Below the pieces are notes generated by a model. That model was not told the DNA's origin. It saw nothing but the letters and a program-made list of their open reading frames with translations, and ran no database searches. From Lachnospiraceae bacterium (GTDB lineage Bacteria; Bacillota; Clostridia; Lachnospirales; Lachnospiraceae): a stretch of 64,000 nt of DNA. The stretch's first letter is position 1, and the number at the start of each line of letters is the position of its first letter. The position numbers were made by a program, and so were the translations under genes. Shown here piece by piece: positions 9,575 through 18,668 of this stretch. The DNA is taken from NCBI GenBank assembly GCA_015056945.1, contig SVFH01000016.1, positions 16,175 through 80,174 on the forward strand, read 5' to 3'.

Positions 9575-11341
9575 ATGGACAAGTTTTTAGATGTGTTATC
9601 AAAGGAAATGGGAGCGGCTTTTGAACGCGCCGGTTATGCAAAGGAGCTTGGTAAAGTTACAATTTCGAACAGACCGGATTTGTGTGAATATCAGTGTAAC
9701 GGAGCAATGGCCGGAGCAAAACAGTTTCATAAAGCACCCATGATGATTGCACAGGATGTGGTAAAAGAATTGGAGGGAAGTCAGGTTTTCGAGAAAGTTG
9801 ATTTCGTGGCCCCGGGATTTCTAAATTTAAATGTAAGCGGAGATTTGTTAAAAAATTACCTGAATGAAATGGCTTCTGATGAGAAGTTTGGTGTACCTGC
9901 ACCCGAGAAGGTACGTACCATCATGATTGATTACGGCGGACCGAACGTAGCAAAGCCTCTTCATGTTGGTCATCTTCGTTCAGCCGTTATCGGCGAAAGT
10001 GTTAAAAGAATTGCACGCTATATGGGACACAATGTAATTGGTGATATTCATCTTGGTGACTGGGGACTTCAGATGGGATTGATTATTGCTGAAGTGAAAC
10101 TTCGCCAGCCTGATTTGGTATATTTTGATGAGACTTTTAACGGAGAATATCCGCAGGAAGCTCCTTTTACACTTTCTGAATTAGAAGAAATTTATCCGAC
10201 TGCAAGCGCAAAATCCAAAGAAGATCCTGCTTTTAAAGAAGAAGCGATGGCTTGCACTTTCAAAATGCAGAACGGTGATCCTGGATATCGTGCACTTTGG
10301 AAACATATTGTTTCAATTTCAGTTGCGGATTTAAAGAAGAATTATCAGAACTTAAATGTGGAATTTGATTTGTGGAAAGGTGAATCCGATGTACATGATG
10401 TGATTCCGGGTATGGTTTCTTATATGAAAGAAAACGGCTATGCGCATGAAAGCGAAGGTGCGTTGGTTGTTGATGTAAAAGAAGCGACGGATACCAAAGA
10501 GATTCCGCCTTGCATGATTCTGAAGTCAGATGGTGCATCTCTTTACAATACAACAGACCTTGCAACGATTATGGAGCGTATGAAGGAATATCATCCGGAT
10601 GAAATGATTTACGTAGTGGATAAAAGACAGGATCTTTATTTTGAACAGGTATTCCGTTGCGCAAGAAAGACCAAACTTGTAGATGAAAATACATCGCTTA
10701 AGTTTTTAGGGTTCGGTACAATGAACGGAAAAGACGGCAAACCGTTTAAAACGCGTCAGGGCGGGGTAATGCGTTTGTCTAATCTGATTGCGGACATTAA
10801 CGAAGAAATGATGAAAAAGATTTTGAGCGGTCGTGAAATGAGCGAAGAGGAAGCTGCCAATACTTCTAAAGTCGTTGCACTTTCTGCGTTAAAGTATGGT
10901 GATTTATCCAATCAGGCAAGTAAAGATTATATTTTTGATATTGACCGCTTTACTTCTTTTGAAGGAGATACAGGTCCGTATTTGCTTTACACGGTAGTAC
11001 GTATTAAATCTATTCTGAACCGTTTCGCACAGGAAGGCGGCAATCTGTCTTCTCTTGCCTGCGCAACATATCAGAATGCTTCCGAAAAAAATCTGATGAT
11101 GCAGATTACATTGTTTAACAGTATGATGGAAGGGGCATATGAAGAAATTGCACCGCATCGTGTGTGCGCATATTTATATGACCTTGCAAATGCGTTTAAC
11201 AGCTTTTATCATGAAACTAAAATTCTTTCCGAAGAAGATGAAGCAAAGAAATCCGGCTGGATTGCACTTCTTTCCCTGACGAAAGAAATTGCAGAAACAT
11301 GTATGGATGTGCTTGGTTTTTCAGCACCTGAAAGAATGTAA
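9575..11341 (+). CDS. argS: arginyl-tRNA synthetase
   Basis: 588 aa class I aminoacyl-tRNA synthetase. The N-terminal Add-1 tRNA-recognition domain covers about residues 1-100. The catalytic domain starts with DYGGPNVAKPLHVGHLRSA, with the HIGH signature as HVGH at 130-133. As is common in ArgRS, the second class I motif is not a canonical KMSKS; the equivalent loop is around KPFKTRQGG. The C-terminal helical anticodon-binding domain ends with SAPERM, a normal ArgRS terminus. A GGAGG ribosome site lies upstream of the ATG. Two tRNA genes follow downstream. Confidence 0.97.
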   Translation: MDKFLDVLSKEMGAAFERAGYAKELGKVTISNRPDLCEYQCNGAMAGAKQFHKAPMMIAQDVVKELEGSQVFEKVDFVAPGFLNLNVSGDLLKNYLNEMASDEKFGVPAPEKVRTIMIDYGGPNVAKPLHVGHLRSAVIGESVKRIARYMGHNVIGDIHLGDWGLQMGLIIAEVKLRQPDLVYFDETFNGEYPQEAPFTLSELEEIYPTASAKSKEDPAFKEEAMACTFKMQNGDPGYRALWKHIVSISVADLKKNYQNLNVEFDLWKGESDVHDVIPGMVSYMKENGYAHESEGALVVDVKEATDTKEIPPCMILKSDGASLYNTTDLATIMERMKEYHPDEMIYVVDKRQDLYFEQVFRCARKTKLVDENTSLKFLGFGTMNGKDGKPFKTRQGGVMRLSNLIADINEEMMKKILSGREMSEEEAANTSKVVALSALKYGDLSNQASKDYIFDIDRFTSFEGDTGPYLLYTVVRIKSILNRFAQEGGNLSSLACATYQNASEKNLMMQITLFNSMMEGAYEEIAPHRVCAYLYDLANAFNSFYHETKILSEEDEAKKSGWIALLSLTKEIAETCMDVLGFSAPERM

Positions 11342-11361
11342 AAAAATAATTCAAAAAATGC

Positions 11362-11390
11362 TTGACATAAGATGATATTTTTTGTATATT
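11362..11390 (+). promoter_or_regulatory. promoter of the tRNA-Val / tRNA-Met pair
   Basis: TTGACA (11362-11367), 17-bp spacer, TATATT (11385-11390), 23 bp before the first tRNA nucleotide. A near-consensus promoter is usual for stable RNA genes. Confidence 0.8.
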
Positions 11391-11412
11391 AATAAGGCAG
11401 TCGCGAAAATAT

Positions 11413-11485
11413 GGAATCTTAGCTCAGCTGGGAGAGCATCTGCCTTACAAGCAGAGGGTCATAGGTTCGAGCCCTATAGGTTCCA
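11413..11485 (+). tRNA. tRNA-Val (anticodon UAC)
   Basis: Complete cloverleaf: acceptor GGAATCT paired with AGGTTCC, D arm with AGCTCAGCTGGGAGAGC, anticodon loop CTTACAA giving UAC, T arm with GGTTCGAGCC, discriminator A. CCA is not encoded. Expressed from the promoter at 11362. Confidence 0.95.
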
Positions 11486-11508
11486 CTTTAAAAACGCGAC
11501 TGCAATAT

Positions 11509-11582
11509 GGCGAGATAGCTCAGTTGGCTAGAGCACACGGTTCATACCCGTGGTGTCGAGGGTTCGAATCCCCCTCTCGCTA
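11509..11582 (+). tRNA. tRNA-Met (anticodon CAU, probably elongator)
   Basis: Cloverleaf with acceptor GGCGAGA / TCTCGCT (one terminal G-U pair), anticodon loop TTCATAC, T arm GGGTTCGAATCCC, discriminator A. The paired 1-72 position and the lack of a GGG/CCC anticodon stem argue against initiator tRNA. A lysidine-modified Ile2 tRNA cannot be strictly excluded, but the GGCG...CGCTA ends resemble Firmicute elongator tRNA-Met. Confidence 0.88.
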
Positions 11583-11591
11583 CTTAGAAGG

Positions 11592-11634
11592 TGTGACGAC
11601 TTAAGAATTAGCTTAGGTTGTCGCATTTTTTTTT
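11592..11634 (+). terminator. terminator after the tRNA pair
   Basis: Fourteen-base stem (arms 11592-11605 and 11612-11625, with three G-U pairs), loop AATTAG, followed by a run of nine T. Confidence 0.88.
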
Positions 11635-11725
11635 GTTTTCTAATATTCAAATAAATTAATTTGTGGTATACTATGCAATGGTGTTTTGTTTTTTAATACG
11701 GAATTGCAGGAAATGAGGAGAGTCA

Positions 11726-12814
11726 ATGGCAAACAAAAAAAAGGCATTGATAGCCATGAGTGGCGGTGTTGATTCAAGCGTAGCACTGTATTTGATGCAG
11801 AAAGCAGGATATGATTGTATAGGTGCAACAATGAGATTATATGATGCAAAAGAGGTGTGTTCTGCTGACGAAGACGATTCGCTTTGCGGAAGTGAAGAGG
11901 CGGCAAAAGATGCAGCAGCTGTGGCGGCACAGTTTGGAATTGACTTCAAGGTTCTTTCCTTTTGCGATGAGTTTAAGAAATTCGTCATTGATCATTTTGT
12001 AGAAACTTATCGCAGGGGCGATACGCCGAATCCGTGTATAGAGTGTAATCGTCATTTGAAGTTCGGACATTTGATAGATGCGACGGAAGAATACGGATGC
12101 GAAGTTCTTGTAACCGGTCATTATGCAAGAATTGAGCAGGACAAAGAGAGCGGACGTTATCTTCTGAAAAAAGGAAAAGACAGTTCGAAGGACCAAAGTT
12201 ATGTTTTGTTCCGCATGACGCAAAGAGAACTTTCCAAGACTAAATTTCCTTTGGGAGAATATGAGAAAACAGAGATTCGCGAAATTGCCTCAAAGATTGG
12301 GCTGACAAATGCAGAGAAGAAAGACAGTCAGGACATCTGTTTCGTACCGGATGGTGATTATGCCGCGTTTATTGAGTCTTATACGAACATGACTTTCCCG
12401 GAAGGTGATTTTGTGACAAAGGATGGCCGAGTGTTAGGCAGACATAAGGGCATTATCCGATATACAATAGGTCAGCGTAAAGGACTGGGACTGGCGCTTC
12501 CGGCACCAATGTATGTATGCGAAAAGCGTATGGATAAAAATGAAGTGGTGCTTTGTTCTAATGAGGAACTTTTTTCTGATACTCTGTATGCGACGGATTT
12601 GAACTGGATTGCGTTTGACGAGATTCCGGAAGCAGGAATCCGTTGTATGGCAAAAGCACGTTATAAACAAAAAGAAGCCGATGCGTTGGTGATTCCGGAA
12701 GAGAAAGACCGGGTGAAGGTTGTTTTTGACGAGCCGCAGCGTGGAATTACGAGTGGTCAGTCGGTTGTATTTTATAGAGAGGATGTTGTACTCGGTGGCG
12801 GAAGAATTATGTAA
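11726..12814 (+). CDS. mnmA: tRNA-specific 2-thiouridylase MnmA
   Basis: 362 aa. It makes the 2-thio group of U34 in tRNA-Lys, -Glu and -Gln using ATP and a persulfide donor. The PP-loop AMSGGVDSSVALYL is at residues 11-24, the catalytic Cys104 is in NPCIECNRH, and the second catalytic Cys205 is in DICFVPDGDY. The C-terminal beta-barrel ends in VVFYREDVVLGGGRIM. The ribosome site is GAGGAG before the ATG. The 3' end overlaps the likely start of the tRNA dehydratase gene tcdA, so two tRNA modification genes are coupled. Confidence 0.96.
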   Translation: MANKKKALIAMSGGVDSSVALYLMQKAGYDCIGATMRLYDAKEVCSADEDDSLCGSEEAAKDAAAVAAQFGIDFKVLSFCDEFKKFVIDHFVETYRRGDTPNPCIECNRHLKFGHLIDATEEYGCEVLVTGHYARIEQDKESGRYLLKKGKDSSKDQSYVLFRMTQRELSKTKFPLGEYEKTEIREIASKIGLTNAEKKDSQDICFVPDGDYAAFIESYTNMTFPEGDFVTKDGRVLGRHKGIIRYTIGQRKGLGLALPAPMYVCEKRMDKNEVVLCSNEELFSDTLYATDLNWIAFDEIPEAGIRCMAKARYKQKEADALVIPEEKDRVKVVFDEPQRGITSGQSVVFYREDVVLGGGRIM

Positions 12815-13553
12815 ACCAAAAATAAAAGAATCTTTGAAAAGAACGGCAATGTTATTAGGAGAAGAAAATGTGAGAGCACTTTCTGACGCACATGTTGCCG
12901 TGTTTGGAATCGGTGGTGTCGGAGGCTTTGTGACAGAAGCTCTTGCCAGAAGCGGAATTCAAACCCTGACGCTTATTGACCATGATACAGTAGCCGAGAG
13001 CAATATAAACCGCCAGATTATTGCAACAACGGAAACCATCGGAAAGTATAAAACAGAAGTGATGCGTGAGCGTGTGCATGCAATTTCGCCGGAAACCAAA
13101 GTGATTGAAAAGAGATGTTTCTTTTTGCCGGAAAATGCGGATACGTTTGATTTCACGGAATATGATTATATTGTAGATGCTGTTGATACCGTAACGGCCA
13201 AAATTGCGTTGGTTATGGCAGCAAAAGATGCCGGGGTTCCCATTATTTCCAGCATGGGAACCGGTAATAAGTTAGATCCTACGCGGTTTGAGGTGGCAGA
13301 TATTTATCAGACAAGTGTTTGTCCCTTGGCGAAGGTAATGCGTAAGGAATTAAAGAATCGCGGCATTGAGAAGTTAAAAGTAGTTTATTCGAGAGAAGAA
13401 GCTTTGAAACCGGATGGTTCTTTGGAGGATGTGTGTGAAGGACAGGAAAATGTCCGAAAAAAACCGACGCCCGGTTCGGTGGCGTTTGTGCCATCTGTTG
13501 CAGGTCTTATTATTGCGGGCGAAGTAATCAAAGATTTGGTAAAAATCAGATAA
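12783..13553 (+). CDS. tcdA: tRNA threonylcarbamoyladenosine dehydratase (TcdA-like)
   Basis: E1-like ThiF-family enzyme that cyclises t6A37 in tRNA to the hydantoin form with ATP. Visible are the nucleotide-binding motif VFGIGGVGGFVTEALARSG, then DHDTVAESNINRQI, the aspartate-containing YIVDAVDTVTAK, and SSMGTGNKLDPTRFEVADIY followed by TSVCPLAKVMRKEL, all diagnostic of TcdA/CsdL. The start is uncertain: ATG 12783 overlaps the end of mnmA by 32 nt and gives 256 aa. A TTG at 12831 or ATG at 12849 would fit the usual N-terminus more closely but lack a clear ribosome site. The role is confident from the motifs. Confidence 0.9.
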   Translation: MLYSVAEELCKPKIKESLKRTAMLLGEENVRALSDAHVAVFGIGGVGGFVTEALARSGIQTLTLIDHDTVAESNINRQIIATTETIGKYKTEVMRERVHAISPETKVIEKRCFFLPENADTFDFTEYDYIVDAVDTVTAKIALVMAAKDAGVPIISSMGTGNKLDPTRFEVADIYQTSVCPLAKVMRKELKNRGIEKLKVVYSREEALKPDGSLEDVCEGQENVRKKPTPGSVAFVPSVAGLIIAGEVIKDLVKIR

Positions 13554-13584
13554 CTTTTAATAGAAAAGAATGGAGAGTCGGGCG

Positions 13585-14121
13585 ATGAGAGTCGGAATGG
13601 GATATGATGTTCACAGACTGGTGGAAGGACGGCCATTGATTATGGGCGGCGTGGAGATAGAGCATGAAACCGGTTTGCTCGGACATTCGGATGCGGATGT
13701 ACTCGTACATGCCATTATGGATGCACTGCTTGGTGCGGCAGCACTTGGTGATATCGGGAAGCATTTTCCCGATACAGATGAGAAATATAAAGGCATTTCA
13801 AGTTTAAAGCTGTTAGGCTATGTGAAGGACTTGTTAGAAGAGAATTTCTTTTATATAGAAAACATTGATGCTACGATTATTGCGCAGGCGCCGAAAATGA
13901 GACCTTATATTGATACCATGCGAAAGAATATTGCAACTGTTTTAAATATTGATGTATCTCAGGTGAATGTGAAGGCTACGACGGAAGAAGGATTGGGATT
14001 CACAGGCAGAAAGGAAGGCATCAGTTCACAGGCAATCTGTTTGCTGACGACACCGCAGGAAATGACAAGTGTTCCGTTCGGAAACTGTGAAAAGTGCGGT
14101 GGATGTAAACAGAATCAGTAA
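13585..14121 (+). CDS. ispF: 2-C-methyl-D-erythritol 2,4-cyclodiphosphate synthase with Cys-rich tail
   Basis: Fifth enzyme of the non-mevalonate isoprenoid pathway. Metal and active-site motifs are GMGYDVHRL near the N-terminus, [30 protein letters not shown] and [15 protein letters not shown]. The ATG at 13585 is preferred over 13570 because GGAG lies 9 nt upstream, giving 178 aa. Family members normally end near residue 158; this one continues with a tail containing [12 protein letters not shown], three Cys in CxxCxxC spacing. The tail is not known to be needed for catalysis and could bind a metal. Confidence 0.95.
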   Translation: MRVGMGYDVHRLVEGRPLIMGGVEIEHETGLLGHSDADVLVHAIMDALLGAAALGDIGKHFPDTDEKYKGISSLKLLGYVKDLLEENFFYIENIDATIIAQAPKMRPYIDTMRKNIATVLNIDVSQVNVKATTEEGLGFTGRKEGISSQAICLLTTPQEMTSVPFGNCEKCGGCKQNQ

Positions 14122-14145
14122 TAAGAAGGAAAAGGTACTATAAAG

Positions 14146-15306
14146 ATGGAATTGCAGTTTTTGGCGGGAAGAGAAGTTCTTGCAACCCGTCCCTTATGGG
14201 AAGAAGTATTTAATGAAGATACAAAGGAATTTACCGATTATTATTTTAAATATAAAGCAATGAATAATTTAACTTTTACGCAGATGGAGGGAAGTGAAGT
14301 TATCAGCATGGTTCATCTGACTCCGTATGCGACCGGTAAAGGAGAAGAAGTTTGCTATATTGTGGGTGTCGCAACGAAGGAATCCTATCGCAGAAAGGGT
14401 TTGATGGATGAGTTGCTTAAGTCGGCATTTGCCTGTATGCAGGATGAAAGAGAACCTTTTACTTTTTTGATGCCTGCGAATAAAGATATCTATGAGCCGT
14501 ATGGTTTTACTTATATCTATGATAAGCCTTGTTATGAATTAAATACAAAGAGAATCAATGAGAAACTTCTGGATGAAGCCAGCCAGGCACCGGATGATGC
14601 CAAGGCGATGTTTACCCTGCTTGTTCTTGATATGGGAATGCTTACGGTTCGCACGGTGCGAGATAAGGATTGCGCGCGCGTGGCTCGTTTCGCAAATGAG
14701 TATCTTGCAAAGAATTACGATTGTTATATGCAGCGTAGTGAAGCCTATTATAAAACCATGAAACAGGAGTTAAAAGCGCAGAACGGTAATCTTTTCATGG
14801 TGGAGAAGGATGGTATCATTCTTGGATTACTTTCTTATGCAAAAGAGGCCGGGAAGGTATCTTTACAGGAAGTGTTGTTTGAGAAAGAATTAGATGCATG
14901 GGAATTACTTCGTGAAACCGAAAAGAAACCTATGATTATGGCACGTATCATTGATGTAAAACAGATTCTTTCCAAATTACAGAGTGAGAAGGAATTTGTG
15001 CTGGCGCTTAAAATTATTGATGAGAGATTAATTGCAAACGATGGACTTTATATGTTGCATTGTGGTCCGCTTGGTGGTAATATTACACCAATTAAGATTG
15101 CTGATGCAGCCCGTACCAATGAGCATGGAGAATGTTGTCATGCGGAGTGTGAAGTAACTATCGAAAATTTAACCGCTTTTTTCTTCGGATATAAGAAGGC
15201 AGAGGATTGTTTTAAGGTTTATGCAAAGTCCAAAGCGGAAGAATTGTATGCGCGTCTGAATGCATTGATAAAATATGACAGGGTTTGTATCAATGAGATT
15301 GTATAA
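14146..15306 (+). CDS. Eis-like GNAT N-acetyltransferase
   Basis: 386 aa. The N-terminal GNAT domain has the acetyl-CoA loop in VGVATKESYRRKGLMDELL and the segment FLMPANKDIYEPYGFTYIYD, which is typical of Eis/YkkB-type acetyltransferases. A second GNAT-like middle region and a C-terminal sterol-carrier-like part (about 285-386, ending in AEELYARLNAL) complete the usual three-part Eis architecture. Family members acetylate amines, in some cases aminoglycosides; the substrate here is not determinable. It sits in a run of housekeeping genes with its own ribosome site (AAGGAAAAGG). Confidence 0.8.
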   Translation: MELQFLAGREVLATRPLWEEVFNEDTKEFTDYYFKYKAMNNLTFTQMEGSEVISMVHLTPYATGKGEEVCYIVGVATKESYRRKGLMDELLKSAFACMQDEREPFTFLMPANKDIYEPYGFTYIYDKPCYELNTKRINEKLLDEASQAPDDAKAMFTLLVLDMGMLTVRTVRDKDCARVARFANEYLAKNYDCYMQRSEAYYKTMKQELKAQNGNLFMVEKDGIILGLLSYAKEAGKVSLQEVLFEKELDAWELLRETEKKPMIMARIIDVKQILSKLQSEKEFVLALKIIDERLIANDGLYMLHCGPLGGNITPIKIADAARTNEHGECCHAECEVTIENLTAFFFGYKKAEDCFKVYAKSKAEELYARLNALIKYDRVCINEIV

Positions 15307-15346
15307 AATCTTAAGCCTGTTTTAGTTGGAAATAAAAGGAATTGAT

Positions 15347-16009
15347 ATGGGTATTTTTAAGCTGATTAAAAATGAAATTGCAATAGTAAGAGAGCGGGAT
15401 CCGGCAATTCATTCCGCATGGGAAGTTTTATTGTATCCCAGTTTTAAAGTCATGTTACACTATCGTCTTGCGCATAAGCTATATGAAAGAAAGATGTATT
15501 TTCTTGCAAGATATATCTCGCAGCGTGCCGTACGGCGTACGGGAATTGAGATTCATCCTGGTGCTGTGATTGGCGAAGGGCTTTTTATCGACCACGGAAC
15601 AGGTGTAATCATCGGTGAAACAACGATTATCGGCAATAATGTAACGCTTTACCAAGGGGTTACATTAGGCGGTACCGGTAAAGAACATGGGAAAAGACAT
15701 CCGACGATCAAAGATAATGTGATGATTAGTGCGGGTGCGAAGGTACTCGGTTCTTTTACCGTTGGAGAGAATTCTAAGATTGGAGCGGGAAGTGTTGTTC
15801 TTGCAGAGGTTCCTCCGAATTGTACCGTTGTAGGTGTTCCGGGGCGTATTGTGAAACGTGATAATGTGGCACTTCCGCGAGAATCGATGGATCAGGTACA
15901 TTTGCCAGACCCGGTAAAAGAGGATATTAACCGTTTGCAAAGCGCAAACGAAGCGCTTGAAAAACGCTTGCGTGAGCTGGAAGCGAAGCTTCTGGAGCAA
16001 AAACAGTAA
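15347..16009 (+). CDS. cysE: serine O-acetyltransferase
   Basis: 220 aa from the ATG at 15347, chosen because AAAGGAA lies 6 nt upstream; an upstream TTG at 15326 has none. The enzyme acetylates serine, feeding cysteine synthesis. N-terminal helices include RERDPAIHSAWEVLLYPSF. Left-handed beta-helix hexapeptides follow (EIHPGAVIGEGLFIDHGTG, VIIGETTIIGNNVTLYQGV, VTLGGTGKEHGKRHP). The last 30 residues form a charged coiled-coil-like tail. Adjacency to cysS places cysteine synthesis and charging together, a common Firmicute arrangement. Confidence 0.94.
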   Translation: MGIFKLIKNEIAIVRERDPAIHSAWEVLLYPSFKVMLHYRLAHKLYERKMYFLARYISQRAVRRTGIEIHPGAVIGEGLFIDHGTGVIIGETTIIGNNVTLYQGVTLGGTGKEHGKRHPTIKDNVMISAGAKVLGSFTVGENSKIGAGSVVLAEVPPNCTVVGVPGRIVKRDNVALPRESMDQVHLPDPVKEDINRLQSANEALEKRLRELEAKLLEQKQ

Positions 16010-16064
16010 CGGAGAAAATGTATTTGTTTAAAATATATATGAAACAGGAAAGGAAATTGTTCAT

Positions 16065-17474
16065 ATGAAGATTTATAATACGTTAAGCAAACAGAAAGAA
16101 GAATTTATTCCGATTGAGGAAGGAAAAGTACGCATGTATGTATGCGGACCTACTGTATATAACCTGATTCATATCGGTAATGCACGTCCGATGATTGTAT
16201 TCGACACTGTCCGCAGATATATGGAATACAAAGGTATGGAAGTGAATTATGTATCAAACTTTACGGATGTCGATGATAAAATCATTAAAGCGGCAATCGC
16301 AGAGGGTGTTGATGCAAGTGTGATTTCCGAACGCTACATTGAAGAATGTAAGAAAGATATGCGTGCATTGAATGTAAAGGAAGCAACCACACATCCGAAG
16401 GCAACAGAAGAAATTCAGGGGATGCTTGATATGATTCAGACTTTGATTCAGAAAGGCCATGCTTATGTCGCAGCAGACGGCACGGTATATTTCAGAACAA
16501 GAAGTTTTAAAGAATACGGTAAGCTTTCCCATAAGAATCTGGATGACTTACAGGGAGGAAACAGATCCTTGCTTGTATCCGGTGAAGATCAGAAGGAAGA
16601 TTCCCTTGATTTCGTACTTTGGAAACCTAAGAAGGAAGGCGAGCCTGCATGGTGCTCACCCTGGTGCGAAGGTCGTCCCGGTTGGCATATCGAATGCTCC
16701 GTTATGAGTAAAAAATATCTGGGAGAAGAAATTGATATTCATGCAGGTGGCGAAGATCTTGTATTCCCTCACCATGAGAACGAGATTGCTCAGAGTGAAG
16801 CTGCAAACGGTAAGATTTTTGCCCGCTACTGGATGCACAATGCATTCTTAAACATTGATAACAAGAAGATGAGTAAGTCACTCGGTAATTTCTTTACAGT
16901 CAGAGATATCGCTGCGAAATATGATTTACAGGTCCTTCGTTTCTTCATGCTTTCAGCACATTACAGAAGCCAGCTTAACTTTAGCGCGGATTTAATGGAA
17001 GCTGCCAAGAATTCTCTGGAGCGTGTACTTACTGCTGCAGAACGTTTGCAGGGCCTTGTGAAGACTGCACAGGAACAGGCAATGAGTGGTGAAGAAACCG
17101 AGAAGCTTGCGGTTGCTAAGTCATATATGGATAAATATGCTGCAGCAATGGAGGATGACTTTAATACTGCGGATGCAATTTCAGCATTATTTGAATTGGT
17201 TAAGTTTGCCAATACTTCTGTGGATGCAAACAGCAGCGCTGCTTTTGTAAAAGAAATTTATGATGAGTTTGCCAATATGGCAGATATTCTCGGTATTATT
17301 CTTGAGAAAAAGGCAGAAGTGCTTGACGAAGAAGTGGAAGCTTTGATTCAGGCTCGTCAGGATGCAAGAAAAGCAAAAGATTTTGCGAAAGCGGATGAGA
17401 TTCGTAATCAGCTTCTTGAAATGGGAATTATCCTTGAGGATACACGCGAAGGTGTAAAATGGAAAAGAGCATGA
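16065..17474 (+). CDS. cysS: cysteinyl-tRNA synthetase
   Basis: 469 aa class I synthetase. The zinc Cys27 precedes the HIGH-type motif in MYVCGPTVYNLIHIGNARP (HIGN at 36-39). Other zinc ligands are in GWHIECSVMS and FPHHENEIAQSEA. The KMSKS motif is at 268-272 (KKMSKSLGNFFTVRD). The C-terminal helical DALR domain and a short anticodon-binding end follow. The last 16 nt overlap mrnC, indicating translational coupling. Confidence 0.97.
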   Translation: MKIYNTLSKQKEEFIPIEEGKVRMYVCGPTVYNLIHIGNARPMIVFDTVRRYMEYKGMEVNYVSNFTDVDDKIIKAAIAEGVDASVISERYIEECKKDMRALNVKEATTHPKATEEIQGMLDMIQTLIQKGHAYVAADGTVYFRTRSFKEYGKLSHKNLDDLQGGNRSLLVSGEDQKEDSLDFVLWKPKKEGEPAWCSPWCEGRPGWHIECSVMSKKYLGEEIDIHAGGEDLVFPHHENEIAQSEAANGKIFARYWMHNAFLNIDNKKMSKSLGNFFTVRDIAAKYDLQVLRFFMLSAHYRSQLNFSADLMEAAKNSLERVLTAAERLQGLVKTAQEQAMSGEETEKLAVAKSYMDKYAAAMEDDFNTADAISALFELVKFANTSVDANSSAAFVKEIYDEFANMADILGIILEKKAEVLDEEVEALIQARQDARKAKDFAKADEIRNQLLEMGIILEDTREGVKWKRA

Positions 17475-17887
17475 TAGATACTATACGCGAGAAGTTTGAC
17501 TTGCGGGAAACAGATATTAAAACATATTCCCCGCTCACCCTTGCTTTTATGGGAGACTGTGTTTTTGATCTTTATATCAGAAGCATATTGGTAGCAAACG
17601 GAAATCGCGGTGTAAATGGTTTACATAAAGATAAAAGTAACCTTGTAAAAGCAAAAGCACAGGCAGAAATGGCGGAAGCTTTACAGGAGTTGCTTAATGA
17701 TGATGAAAAAGAAATTTATCGTCGCGGCAGAAATGCCAAGACTGCTTCTTCGGCAAAGAATGCAGATATGAGTGATTATCATAAAGCGACAGGATTTGAA
17801 GCCTTGCTTGGATATCTGTATTTACAAGGCAAAGAAGAACGATTGCTGGAACTGGTTTCCTTGGCAGTTGCATTTTATCAGAAATAA
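17459..17887 (+). CDS. mrnC: mini-ribonuclease III
   Basis: 142 aa. It contains only an RNase III-type catalytic domain with no dsRNA-binding domain, as in MrnC, which trims 23S rRNA precursor ends in Firmicutes. Motifs are LTLAFMGDCVFDLYIRS (with the RNase III acidic residues), RGRNAKTASSAKNADMSDYH and KATGFEALLGYLYL. The start overlaps the end of cysS. The order cysS-mrnC-rlmB-sigH is conserved in many Clostridia and Bacilli and supports the call. Confidence 0.93.
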   Translation: MEKSMIDTIREKFDLRETDIKTYSPLTLAFMGDCVFDLYIRSILVANGNRGVNGLHKDKSNLVKAKAQAEMAEALQELLNDDEKEIYRRGRNAKTASSAKNADMSDYHKATGFEALLGYLYLQGKEERLLELVSLAVAFYQK

Positions 17888-17901
17888 GAAAGAGAGTTAC
17901 T

Positions 17902-18651
17902 ATGGGATATCGTGAATTTACCATTGAAGGAAGAAATGCTGTTATGGAAGCATTTCGTTCCGGGAAATGTATAGACAAATTATTCGTTTTGGACGGTTGT
18001 CAGGATGGTCCGGTGCTTAGCATCAAAAGAGAGGCGAAGAAACAGGACACATTAATCCGTTATGTAGATAAGGAACGACTCGACCAGTTGTCTGAAACAG
18101 GAAAGCATCAAGGTGTGATTGCATATGCGGCGGCTTATGAATATGCAGAAGTAGAAGATATTATGGCATTGGCGAAAGAAAGAGGAGAAGAACCTTTTAT
18201 CTGGCTTCTGGATAATATTGAGGATCCTCATAATCTTGGTGCTATGATTCGTACCGCACATCAGGCCGGAGCACATGGTGTGATTATTCCAAAGAACAGA
18301 GCAGTTGGATTAACGGCGACGGTTGCAAGAACTTCAGCAGGGGCATTAAATTATTTGCCGGTAGCGAAAGTTACTAATCTTGTCAAAACAATTGAAGAAC
18401 TCAAAAAAGATGGTCTTTGGTTTGTATGCGCGGATATGGACGGAACCGTTATGTATGACTTGAATCTGACGGGTCCTATTGGTCTTGTGATAGGAAGCGA
18501 AGGCGAAGGAGTCGGACGTCTCGTGAAGGAGAAATGCGATTTCGTTGCATCTATTCCGATGCATGGACAGATTGATTCTCTCAATGCTTCTGTTGCGGCT
18601 GGGGTACTTGGTTATGAGATTGTAAGACAGAGGATGTGTGCTAAGAAATAG
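17902..18651 (+). CDS. rlmB: 23S rRNA (guanosine-2'-O-)-methyltransferase RlmB
   Basis: 249 aa SPOUT-class methyltransferase of the TrmH family. The N-terminal L30e-like substrate-binding domain covers about residues 1-85 (EGRNAVMEAFRSGK). The catalytic knot has motif 1 LDNIEDPHNLGAMIRTA, motif 2 GLVIGSEGEGVGRLV and motif 3 IPMHGQIDSLNASVAAGVL. It methylates a guanosine of 23S rRNA using SAM. It lies 14 nt after mrnC and shares its rRNA-maturation theme. Confidence 0.92.
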   Translation: MGYREFTIEGRNAVMEAFRSGKCIDKLFVLDGCQDGPVLSIKREAKKQDTLIRYVDKERLDQLSETGKHQGVIAYAAAYEYAEVEDIMALAKERGEEPFIWLLDNIEDPHNLGAMIRTAHQAGAHGVIIPKNRAVGLTATVARTSAGALNYLPVAKVTNLVKTIEELKKDGLWFVCADMDGTVMYDLNLTGPIGLVIGSEGEGVGRLVKEKCDFVASIPMHGQIDSLNASVAAGVLGYEIVRQRMCAKK

Positions 18652-18668
18652 TGAAGAAGGATTGTTGA

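Noticed and set aside
11509..11582. Initiator tRNA-fMet
   Set aside because: Position 1-72 is paired (G-U) and the anticodon stem lacks the three G-C pairs of initiators.
12720..12782. Longer start for tcdA within mnmA
   Set aside because: It would extend far into the mnmA C-terminal coding region and add residues not found in TcdA proteins.
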